DNA of 18,004 bases from CAZJPS01 sp964548055 (lineage in GTDB: Bacteria > Patescibacteriota > Gracilibacteria > Peribacterales > Peribacteraceae): assembly GCA_964548055.1 (NCBI GenBank), contig CAZJPS010000021.1:1-18004 (forward strand), in the 5' to 3' direction. Shown here piece after piece: positions 12,690 through 18,004 of this stretch. A program made the translations under genes and the position numbers. The notes below the pieces were generated by a model that made no database searches, was not told the DNA's origin, and saw only the letters and a list, made by a program, of their open reading frames with translations. The first letter of the stretch is position 1, and the number at the start of each line of letters is the position of its first letter.

Positions 12690-13496
12690 CTAAGACAGTG
12701 ATGCTTCGGCAAGATGTATCCACTCTTCTATCTGTAGTGTCTCAGGCCTGCGTGTAAGATCAATATTGGCTTTTTTAAGGAGCTCCGGTCCGTTCTCAAT
12801 TTTCCCAAGTGTGTTCCGGATCATCTTTCGCTTCTGAGAAAATGCCATTTTTGTGAGCCAGAAAATACGATCAATTGTTTTAGGGGAAGCGAGAGGTTTT
12901 GGGTGAGATTTGATGTGCAGGACTGCAGATTGTACTTCTGGAGGAGGCAGGAAAGATGAGGGTGGAACGCGACGGACAATGGAGGGGGCACCAAAGAGGC
13001 TGACGATGATGGTGAGAATGGATGCTTGTTCCGTATCGCAAATTTTTTCGGCTACTTCGCGCTGCATTAGAAGCGTGAGAGTGGTAGGCCTCACTGGAGA
13101 TTCAATAAATGCGTGGCGAAGGAGAGGGGACGTGATGTGGTAGGGAATATTGGCGACGATTTTATAGGGCTCCTGCGGAAAGGGAACATTCAGTGCATTG
13201 CCCTGGATGAGCGTCAGTTTTTTCTCAAGTTCCTTTCCTACAAATTTCTTCAGTATCATTCCAAAGCGAGCATCGAGTTCTATGGCAGTCACATGCGCAG
13301 CATCGGTTAAAAGTTCTCTTGTAAGTACGCCCACTCCGGGTCCAATTTCCACAATATGGTCGTTCTCATCAATTTCTGCTGCATCTAAAATATCTTGCAG
13401 CACCTCTTCATCAATCAAAAAGTGCTGACCCAGGTTTGTGTTCAGCCGTATGCCAAAATCCATGAGCAGCTGCCGGATCTCTTCCTGTAAGTCCAT
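12690..13496 (-). CDS. rsmA: 16S rRNA adenine dimethyltransferase RsmA (KsgA)
   Basis: 268 residues, the usual length. It dimethylates two adjacent adenines in the 3' hairpin of 16S rRNA during small-subunit maturation, using S-adenosylmethionine. Visible motifs are NLGQHFL (21-27), the SAM-binding IVEIGPGVGVLTREL (48-62), acidic IELD (72-75), QGNAL (98-102) and the catalytic NIPYHITSPL (116-125). The usual GDA at the SAM adenine site reads GNA here. The C-terminal domain shows PPPEVQSAVLHI, as in the family. Its ATG overlaps the stop of the aminotransferase gene as TAATG, so the two are probably translationally coupled. A terminator follows directly. Confidence 0.95.
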   Translation of the reverse strand: MDLQEEIRQLLMDFGIRLNTNLGQHFLIDEEVLQDILDAAEIDENDHIVEIGPGVGVLTRELLTDAAHVTAIELDARFGMILKKFVGKELEKKLTLIQGNALNVPFPQEPYKIVANIPYHITSPLLRHAFIESPVRPTTLTLLMQREVAEKICDTEQASILTIIVSLFGAPSIVRRVPPSSFLPPPEVQSAVLHIKSHPKPLASPKTIDRIFWLTKMAFSQKRKMIRNTLGKIENGPELLKKANIDLTRRPETLQIEEWIHLAEASLS

Positions 13497-14656
13497 TAGG
13501 CGGAGTGTACAGCATGAATTTTTTCGCAGAGCTCTTCCATTCGTTTTAAGGGGATACCCGCGATGTTGATGCGGCCGTCATCGGTGAGGAATACTTGGTG
13601 CTCAGTTCGAAGCTTTTCAATATCATTTTTTGAAAGTGGCAGCATCGCAAACATGCCGTGTCCGTGTGTGGATTCCTGCAAATCTTGAGGTAAATATTTT
13701 CCAAGCAATTCTCGTTTCTGAGTGAGAGTGTTGCGTACCTGTTCCAGATCCTTCAGCCACACATCACGGTGAGCTTGCTGAACACGTGCCACAATTGATT
13801 GGCCAAATGCAGCAGCAGCCGAGTGAAGGCTGCGTGTGATGGTCATGTAGTGTGTTTCCACCTCTTTCTTCGTCTTCTCATCTGGCACAATGGCACACGC
13901 CATTCCTACGCGCTCTCCGTAGATGGAATGATTTTTAGAGGCAGACCACGCCACAAGTGTTGGTACGCTACTTTTGGCGAACAGACGCGCAGAAAATGCA
14001 TCTTCGGCTATGCCCTTAGAGAACCCTTGATACGCAAAATCCAGAATGGCGATCGCGTTTTTTTTCTGAAGAATATCAACGAGTTCCCCCCACTGACTTT
14101 CGGAAAGATCTAACCCTGTTGGATTGTGGCATCCACCTTGCAGAAGAACGATGCAGGAGGATTGTTCTTTCTCGAGCGCACTCACAATTCCATCAAGCGT
14201 CGGTTTTCCATCGTGAAGGTATTTCACTTCCACCGTTTTCACTCCTGCCCCTTTTGTAAGATTGCGATGATTGGGCCAGGCTGGAGTAGGCAAGATAACA
14301 GTATTGCCGCCCATTAATTGTGCGAGCCGTAGATTCAGCGCAACTGCCCCTGTTCCACCCGTTGCAGCAATACTCGCAAGCTTTGGGGAATCATCACCAA
14401 AAATAAGTTTCTCAATACTCTGCCTACATTCCGGAAGCCCCAAAAGGGGAGGATAGGAGTACGACCGTGCCAATAAATTTTTTGAAGCATCTTCCAGTGC
14501 TCTCCTCGTACTTTCTAAAAGGAGCGGTTTCCCATCTTCATCTAAATAGATACCGATTGTCCCATCAATCGCCTCTGGTCCTGCTGCTTTTGCCGCTGCT
14601 GCAATACCAAAAATGGCATCTGGAATTGATGGCGGGAGAGCAGAAAAATCTGACAT
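13496..14656 (-). CDS. Class I (aspartate/aromatic) aminotransferase
   Basis: 386 residues, PLP-dependent, of the AspC/TyrB type, which transfers amino groups between aspartate or aromatic amino acids and 2-oxo acids. Landmarks are PPSIPDAIFGI (8-18), IGIYLDEDGKP (34-44), ATGGTGAV (98-105), CHNPTGLDLS with Asn178 (176-185), Asp206 and Tyr209 (DFAYQGF), the PLP lysine Lys241 in WSASKNHSIYGERVG, and Arg362 (GRINIAG) for the substrate carboxylate. It is divergent from a DAHP synthase with an aromatic attenuator, which favours the last step of Tyr/Phe synthesis, although aspartate aminotransferase cannot be excluded. The start at 14656 has TACACT six bases upstream. It is coupled to rsmA by a one-base overlap. 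Confidence 0.92.
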   Translation of the reverse strand: MSDFSALPPSIPDAIFGIAAAAKAAGPEAIDGTIGIYLDEDGKPLLLESTRRALEDASKNLLARSYSYPPLLGLPECRQSIEKLIFGDDSPKLASIAATGGTGAVALNLRLAQLMGGNTVILPTPAWPNHRNLTKGAGVKTVEVKYLHDGKPTLDGIVSALEKEQSSCIVLLQGGCHNPTGLDLSESQWGELVDILQKKNAIAILDFAYQGFSKGIAEDAFSARLFAKSSVPTLVAWSASKNHSIYGERVGMACAIVPDEKTKKEVETHYMTITRSLHSAAAAFGQSIVARVQQAHRDVWLKDLEQVRNTLTQKRELLGKYLPQDLQESTHGHGMFAMLPLSKNDIEKLRTEHQVFLTDDGRINIAGIPLKRMEELCEKIHAVHSA

Positions 14657-14662
14657 GTGTAA

Positions 14663-14668
14663 AGTGTA
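14663..14668 (-). promoter_or_regulatory. Candidate -10 box of the aminotransferase gene
   Basis: TACACT, six bases before the ATG at 14656; no convincing -35. It abuts a G-rich hexamer repeat at 14669-14694. Confidence 0.35.
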
Positions 14669-14694
14669 GGGCTAGCGTTAGGGTGAGGGCTAGG
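14669..14694 (+). repeat. Single G-rich hexamer array
   Basis: Four degenerate 6-mers (GGGCTA, GCGTTA, GGGTGA, GGGCTA) plus GG, resembling one arm of the heptad repeats but with period six and no inverted partner nearby. Confidence 0.5.
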
Positions 14695-14744
14695 ATTTTT
14701 ATCCTTCAAAAGCTTTTTCTTTTATTTCTTAGTCCACAATTTTC

Positions 14745-14772
14745 TTGACGAAAATTCTTTCATCCCTACAAT
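14745..14772 (+). promoter_or_regulatory. Promoter of the aromatic leader and DAHP synthase
   Basis: TTGACG (14745-14750), 16-base spacer, TACAAT (14767-14772). The expected start (about 14779) is within two bases of the leader-peptide ATG, so the leader mRNA is leaderless or nearly so. Confidence 0.85.
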
Positions 14773-14780
14773 CCCCGCAC

Positions 14781-14855
14781 ATGTCGCAGATGACACGCAC
14801 ATTCGGCGCTTACTCCTGGTTCTTTTTTAGAGAGGGAGCGCGTTTGCGTGCCTGA
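14781..14855 (+). CDS. Aromatic amino acid leader peptide
   Basis: 24 codons, too short for ordinary gene finding. It begins MSQMTRTFGAY and continues SWFFFREGARLRA. Within ten codons it has Phe, Tyr, Trp and three consecutive Phe, the products of the pathway started by the DAHP synthase gene 77 bases downstream. It begins just after a consensus promoter and is followed by a strong intrinsic terminator before the enzyme gene. This is the arrangement of TrpL/PheL-type leaders: slow translation at scarce-tRNA codons alters RNA folding and prevents termination. The peptide itself probably has no function. The call rests on codon content and position; no homologue is claimed. Confidence 0.85.
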   Translation: MSQMTRTFGAYSWFFFREGARLRA

Positions 14856-14878
14856 GCTGACTTGATCACTCGCACCTT

Positions 14879-14909
14879 AAACGCCCTCCCCCAAAGAGGG
14901 CGTTTTTAT
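14879..14909 (+). terminator. Attenuator terminator before DAHP synthase
   Basis: AAACGCCCTC (14879-14888) pairs with GAGGGCGTTT (14896-14905) around CCCCAAA, with a T-rich tail (14903-14909, more Ts beyond). A competing antiterminator is possible: 14832-14835 GAGG with 14885-14888 CCTC, and 14840-14843 GCGT with 14881-14884 ACGC, bulging four bases. That upstream strand lies just after the Phe codons of the leader. Confidence 0.88.
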
Positions 14910-14932
14910 TTTGTTTTTTCCTTTTTTCTCCC

Positions 14933-15967
14933 ATGGGTATCTCCTCCACTCGTCCACTTCCAACACCTGCTGAAGTAAAAGCAGAATTTCCCATGAATGG
15001 TGAGCATCATATCGCTCAAAAACGGCACACTGTGAAGAATATTATTGCTGGCACAGATAAGCGATTACTTATGATTGTTGGTCCTTGCTCTGCATGGCCT
15101 TTGGAATCCATGGATGAATACGCTGAATCACTCGCTGCTTTACAGCATGAAGTGAAGCATCATGTCGTTTGCGTTTTGCGTACGTATATCCAAAAGCCCC
15201 GATCTCGTACAGGATGGGAAGGGCCTATGATTCAGCCCGACCCTCTTAACAGCCCGGATCTAATTGCGGGCATCCGTGAATGCAGACATATGATGCAGCG
15301 AGTGGGCATACGTTTGCCGCTAGCAGATGAAATGCTGCACACACATAACGCTCAGTACTTCCTAGATGCACTGTCGTATCTGGCTGTGGGAGCTCGTAGC
15401 TCTACAGATCAAGAGCACAGAAATTTTGCATCGATGTTTGATTGTCCAGTGGGAATGAAAAACGACACAAGTGGGAGTATTGAAGATGGAGTGAATGGAG
15501 TAGAGGCTGCACAGAGGCCTCATACTTTCACAGCCGTCAGTGATGCAGGTACTTTAGAAGAGGTGACAACAACAGGGAACCCGTACGCGCATCTTATTCT
15601 CCGTGGTGGGAAAAATGCAGTGAATTACGATGCTCTTTCGCTTCAGAAAGCCAATGGATTATTGCTCCAATCAGATAGACGGATTGTAAATCCTGCTATT
15701 ATCGTCGATGCCAGTCATGACAACTCTGGTAAATCAGCTCGCAGACAGCCAGATGTTGTGAAGAATGTTGTGAGTGGAATAGTAGAGGGACAAGACGAAT
15801 ACCGCTTGGTGCGTGGCATGATGCTTGAGAGCCATTTAGAAGGTGGAAAGCAATCCATTCAAGCAGGTATGAACCCACGTAAATCCATCACGGACGATTG
15901 TCTTGGTCTTTCGGAAACCGTTCCTCTTATTCGCATGATTGCAGATATGCTTGATCGCAGAAAATAG
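14933..15967 (+). CDS. aroF: 3-deoxy-7-phosphoheptulonate (DAHP) synthase, type I
   Basis: 344 residues, matching the AroF/AroG/AroH class. It condenses phosphoenolpyruvate and erythrose 4-phosphate, the first committed step of the shikimate pathway, and needs a divalent metal. Visible are IVGPCSAWPLES (48-59) with metal ligand Cys52, RTYIQKPRSRTGWEG (83-97), GARSSTDQEHR (153-163), LRGGKNAVNY (223-232), VDASHDNSGK with His262, MLES with Glu299, and SITDDCLG with Asp321. The Cys/His/Glu/Asp metal set is complete. Transcription is probably controlled by the aromatic leader attenuator just upstream. Allosteric sensitivity to Phe, Tyr or Trp cannot be decided, so the symbol is generic for the class. 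No Shine-Dalgarno; the ATG follows a T-rich run. Confidence 0.94.
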   Translation: MGISSTRPLPTPAEVKAEFPMNGEHHIAQKRHTVKNIIAGTDKRLLMIVGPCSAWPLESMDEYAESLAALQHEVKHHVVCVLRTYIQKPRSRTGWEGPMIQPDPLNSPDLIAGIRECRHMMQRVGIRLPLADEMLHTHNAQYFLDALSYLAVGARSSTDQEHRNFASMFDCPVGMKNDTSGSIEDGVNGVEAAQRPHTFTAVSDAGTLEEVTTTGNPYAHLILRGGKNAVNYDALSLQKANGLLLQSDRRIVNPAIIVDASHDNSGKSARRQPDVVKNVVSGIVEGQDEYRLVRGMMLESHLEGGKQSIQAGMNPRKSITDDCLGLSETVPLIRMIADMLDRRK

Positions 15968-16022
15968 TCCTTCCTTGTACATCTTTATAGAATTCGTTTG
16001 TAGCGAATGAGAGTAGATGCAT

Positions 16023-16874
16023 TCATTCTCTTCGCTTTGCGTTCCATTTTTCTTCCAGCCATACCGTGATAGATGCATCAAGATCCGTTTCTGCTGCCTT
16101 GGTAGAATCAAATTTATACATGAACTGGCAGAGATTGAGGGCCCCGGTAAGTTCCATTGAACATTTCTCTTCCTCAGAATCCGTGTGGCGTTCTGCCATG
16201 CAGGTAACAATATGCATTTTCTCTCGCACGGCGAATTCTACATAATCTTCATAATCGGGTTCCCATGTGTAACTGCCATCACGGTGCAGATCGTATGTCC
16301 CGCGTATCCACTGTATAAATGCAGCACTTTTTTTCTTAGAAAAATCTCTTCCTTTGTTTTTTTCTGCGTATATCTGGCAAGCCCAATCTGCCAAGCTTAC
16401 GGGATACCATAGCGTTGTGCGGTCTGTACGTTTCAAGGTTTCATCGATAAGAAAATTCTTGTGTATTGCAATAAATTTTTGATGCCTGCCATGTTGTGCT
16501 GGATCGTAATTACTGAGCTGGAGCGCAATCGCTCTTTTTGCGGCTTCGTCTACTACTTGCTCCGGGACGTCGATTCGTTGTGGATACACTGCATTTTCAA
16601 TTTCTTTCCAAATAGAGGCTGTTTTCTGAGTAAGGAAGAATGAAATGTTTTTGAAGGGAGTTCCTTGTGGAGGACGGTCTACGAAGTTGCCAAGATATCC
16701 ATCAATTCTTTTCTGCCGGTCTTTCTCTGCAGTAGCCATCGGCCACTCGAATAACTCATTCAGCTGGTCATGTACATCACCTGTTGCCGTACCAATATTA
16801 ATGTTAGTTAGCTTAGGTGGAGGCACATCTGCTTGGACCTCACAATTGCCTCGAAAATGTTGCTTCTCGTTCAT
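16023..16874 (-). CDS. Hypothetical protein
   Basis: 283 residues, not recognised. It is soluble, with no signal peptide or membrane segment, rich in charged and aromatic residues and probably mostly helical. Points of note: a long central helical stretch (about 60-190) containing EQVVDEAAKRAIALQL, a Trp/Tyr-rich segment around SYTWEPDYEDYVEF, and a Cys/His-bearing TCMAERHTDSEEEKCS; the C-terminus ends WLEEKWNAKRRE. Cys and His are too scattered for a confident metal site. It is convergent with the DAHP synthase (55-base gap) and divergent from the cysteine-leader unit (137-base gap). The ATG at 16874 is the first in frame. Codon use looks ordinary for the window, so it is likely a real gene of unknown function. 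Confidence 0.72.
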   Translation of the reverse strand: MNEKQHFRGNCEVQADVPPPKLTNINIGTATGDVHDQLNELFEWPMATAEKDRQKRIDGYLGNFVDRPPQGTPFKNISFFLTQKTASIWKEIENAVYPQRIDVPEQVVDEAAKRAIALQLSNYDPAQHGRHQKFIAIHKNFLIDETLKRTDRTTLWYPVSLADWACQIYAEKNKGRDFSKKKSAAFIQWIRGTYDLHRDGSYTWEPDYEDYVEFAVREKMHIVTCMAERHTDSEEEKCSMELTGALNLCQFMYKFDSTKAAETDLDASITVWLEEKWNAKRRE

Positions 16875-16973
16875 AAAGTGGACGAGTGTGTCAGAGCTTT
16901 TCTAGCGTTGCAAGAAAGTTTTTCATTCCCCAATAATTTTCACAAGTATTTTCTTCACAGCGGAAAAATTTGA

Positions 16974-17002
16974 TTGACGCAGCATTTCTTGGTGCGTACC
17001 CT
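16974..17002 (+). promoter_or_regulatory. Promoter of the cysteine-rich leader unit
   Basis: TTGACG (16974-16979), 17-base spacer, TACCCT (16997-17002), nine bases before the ATG at 17012. It has the same layout as the aromatic leader promoter, with a weaker -10. Confidence 0.6.
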
Positions 17003-17011
17003 TCGCGGCAC

Positions 17012-17107
17012 ATGGTTCAGATGAAGCATTCCCTCTGGCACACATCTCGTTCTTGCACGTGTTGTAAGCACGTTCGTATGTGCTGCGAAGGGACGTATCT
17101 GAGCTAA
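17012..17107 (+). CDS. Cysteine-rich leader peptide (putative)
   Basis: 31 codons beginning MVQMKHSLWHTSRS, then CTCCKHVRMCC, then EGTYLS and TAA. Five Cys codons lie within 11 codons. The design copies the aromatic leader: consensus-like promoter, ATG a few bases after the predicted start, and a GC-rich hairpin soon after the stop. The two leaders also share the start context cacATGnnnCAGATGA. By analogy with polycysteine leaderless uORFs of mycobacteria, it may sense Cys-tRNA supply. The downstream frame 17108-17671 is in the same phase, so the TAA could alternatively be an interrupting stop in a longer gene. Function is inferred from composition and position only. Confidence 0.55.
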   Translation: MVQMKHSLWHTSRSCTCCKHVRMCCEGTYLS

Positions 17108-17127
17108 TTGTATATAAAGCTCACGCA

Positions 17128-17155
17128 CCCTTCCTGCATATCAGGAGGGGGATTT
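17128..17155 (+). terminator. Candidate attenuator hairpin after the cysteine leader
   Basis: Nine-pair stem 17128-17136 with 17142-17150 (one G-T pair), loop CATAT, then GATTTT. The T-run is short, so termination may be weak. GAAGGG (17087-17092), directly after two Cys codons, can pair with CCCTTC (17128-17133) and would break the stem. The right arm also contains AGGAGG, the only Shine-Dalgarno-like sequence seen near a start in this window. Confidence 0.42.
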
Positions 17156-17176
17156 TACAGTTGTTCATTCACATCA

Positions 17177-17671
17177 ATGCGTATCGCTCGTTCCCTGTCT
17201 CTCGTCGCAAGGAGTCTGGAAGGTCCAGAGCTCTGCGCAGGAGATAGAGAATCGGGTGGTATCACATCTAGGTCTAGGAGGTTTGGCATGTGGAAGTCAG
17301 AAGGATTGGTTGGCGGTGTGGTTATGAAGAAGCAGAGACCGTTGTTCATTCTCGTCAGTCGCTTGTATACGAGCACGACGAGCGCGAGCGAAAAGGTCCA
17401 TCTCTTTCTCAGTAACCATCCGAGCTTCTCATCAAAGCTGGAGAGGTTGCTGCGGCGCGCGCAACGCTGCGGCAAGGATTTTGTGTTTGATGGCCTGCCC
17501 ATTCGCACCAGGGAAGATGCGGTAGGGAGTCTCTGCATCATCTTCCAGCAAGATGCGTCGAATGCCATCGACAAGCTCAGAAGCATGGAAGCTCAGGTTG
17601 ATCAGGCCAATCATCGCCTCAAGCACCCAGACGGGTGCCGGTGGTGCAGGCACTGCAAGCCAAAGCCCTAG
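17177..17671 (+). CDS. Hypothetical protein of unusual codon use
   Basis: 164 residues from the ATG at 17177, not recognised. In-frame ATGs at 17288 and 17324 are alternatives, and the C-terminal 116 residues look most protein-like: a basic helical stretch (SSKLERLLRRAQRCGKDFVF), an acidic/hydrophobic helix (DASNAIDKLRSMEAQVDQ) and a C-terminal CRWCRHCKPKP with three closely spaced Cys. Third codon positions are much richer in G and C than in neighbouring genes, suggesting transfer or a non-coding origin. Support for this strand: a promoter and leader upstream, and a strong plus-strand terminator 20 bases after the stop. Self-complementary segments near 17190-17255 leave open that the 5' part, or all of it, is a structured RNA. 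Confidence 0.45.
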   Translation: MRIARSLSLVARSLEGPELCAGDRESGGITSRSRRFGMWKSEGLVGGVVMKKQRPLFILVSRLYTSTTSASEKVHLFLSNHPSFSSKLERLLRRAQRCGKDFVFDGLPIRTREDAVGSLCIIFQQDASNAIDKLRSMEAQVDQANHRLKHPDGCRWCRHCKPKP

Positions 17672-17691
17672 ATGGATACCAATGATCGCTT

Positions 17692-17724
17692 GCCGGCTCT
17701 TCCTTCAGGAGGAGCTGGCTTTTT
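17692..17724 (+). terminator. Intrinsic terminator of the cysteine-leader unit
   Basis: GCCGGCTCTTCC (17692-17703) pairs with GGAGGAGCTGGC (17708-17719) around TTCA, a 12-pair stem with two G-T pairs, followed by TTTTT. It has no T-run on the minus strand and touches the stop codon of the convergent helicase gene. Confidence 0.85.
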
Positions 17725-18004
17725 AAATCACTTGCAACGGTGCAATGCTCAATGCAAATGTCTTCTGTTTTCCCAGATCAAAATCAATCGTCACAATATC
17801 ACCGCGTTTACTTACAATCGTTCCGTCACCGAATGATGGATGGCGAACGCGTGTCCCTTCTGCAAAATCGGGGCTATCTTGGTTGAACTCAAAGTTTGTA
17901 TCTTGATTAAAATCCACCGCAAGGTCGCTGCTCGATTTTTGGCGGAAAGGTTCGATCTTTTTGCGAGCAGTTTGCATTGCTCCTGCCTTTACCATGCCGC
18001 TTTC
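17723..18004 (-). CDS. uvrD: UvrD/PcrA-type DNA helicase, C-terminal fragment
   Basis: Partial: the last 93 codons, open through the right edge. After a polar linker (SSSDLAVDFNQD...), the C-terminal 45 residues read GTRVRHPSFGDGTIVSKRGD, then a short strand pair, ending FALSIAPLQVI. The pattern G-x-x-V-x-H-x-x-F-G-x-G is the Tudor-like C-terminal domain of UvrD/PcrA helicases, which in the known proteins contacts RNA polymerase and partner repair factors. UvrD removes the incised strand after UvrC cuts, so both act in excision repair, though they are not adjacent here. The ATG at 17995 is not the true start; the frame continues upstream as ESG. The helicase motor is outside the window. Confidence 0.8.
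   Translation of the reverse strand, partial: ESGMVKAGAMQTARKKIEPFRQKSSSDLAVDFNQDTNFEFNQDSPDFAEGTRVRHPSFGDGTIVSKRGDIVTIDFDLGKQKTFALSIAPLQVI

Noticed and set aside
15968..16022. Terminator between DAHP synthase and the convergent gene
   Set aside because: Only short stems (ATTCG/CGAAT) without a T-run; not supportable.
17155..17653. Minus-strand frames opposite the orphan unit (17155-17586 and 17432-17653)
   Set aside because: Low-complexity products, and both promoter and terminator in the region point to the plus strand.
17009..17724. RNase P RNA, tmRNA or signal-recognition RNA in the GC-rich unit
   Set aside because: None of the universally conserved core sequences of these RNAs is present.
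1..18004. tRNA genes, CRISPR arrays or recoding of TGA
   Set aside because: No T-loop/acceptor combinations or regular spacer arrays seen; conserved genes use TGG for Trp, and TGA ends comEC, the aromatic leader and the gene at 16023.

Overview
The window looks like chromosomal DNA from a small-genome bacterium, most likely of the candidate phyla radiation. This is an inference from gene style: ComEC without its C-terminal beta-lactamase domain, an unusually large UvrC, near absence of Shine-Dalgarno sequences, promoters placed almost on top of start codons, and many short repeats in and between genes. A Peregrinibacteria/Peribacteria-like organism would fit because aromatic amino acid synthesis genes are kept, but the sequence alone cannot fix the lineage. 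The code appears standard, with TAA, TAG and TGA all ending genes.

Layout. Positions 1-2454 hold a minus-strand pyrimidine block: pyrG (CTP synthase), then a four-helix-bundle (S23/IVS-like) gene bounded by inverted heptad repeats, then the start of pyrD. Divergent from pyrG is a LOG-family nucleotide phosphoribohydrolase (2536-3570, plus), followed by two convergent minus-strand genes: an unknown membrane protein and a YtxH-like small protein. uvrC (5004-7514, minus) carries a repeat pair inside its coding sequence, a second repeat pair at its 3' end, and an apparent GNAT acetyltransferase domain inserted in its endonuclease half. hppA (plus) encodes a proton-pumping pyrophosphatase of the K+-independent type and ends in a strong terminator. 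A repeat-rich gap follows, then minus-strand genes for a Sel1-repeat lipoprotein, ComEC, RsmA and a class I aromatic/aspartate aminotransferase.

The aminotransferase is divergent from a type I DAHP synthase. The DAHP synthase is preceded by a consensus promoter, a 24-codon leader peptide containing Phe, Tyr, Trp and Phe-Phe-Phe codons, and a strong terminator hairpin. This is a classical ribosome-mediated attenuator for aromatic amino acids. Further right, a minus-strand unknown gene (16023-16874) is divergent from a second unit of the same design: promoter, immediate ATG, a cysteine-rich 31-codon leader, a hairpin, an unknown GC-rich reading frame and a terminator. The window ends in the 3' part of a UvrD/PcrA-type helicase gene.

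Most notable: (1) a family of inverted repeats built from arms of four or five degenerate 7-mers, one pair enclosing the four-helix-bundle gene and three pairs without a gene; (2) UvrC with an embedded GNAT-like domain; (3) two leader-peptide attenuators, aromatic and cysteine, with near-leaderless starts and a shared start motif; (4) a pyrG transcript start resembling the CTP-sensing GGGC start of Firmicutes.
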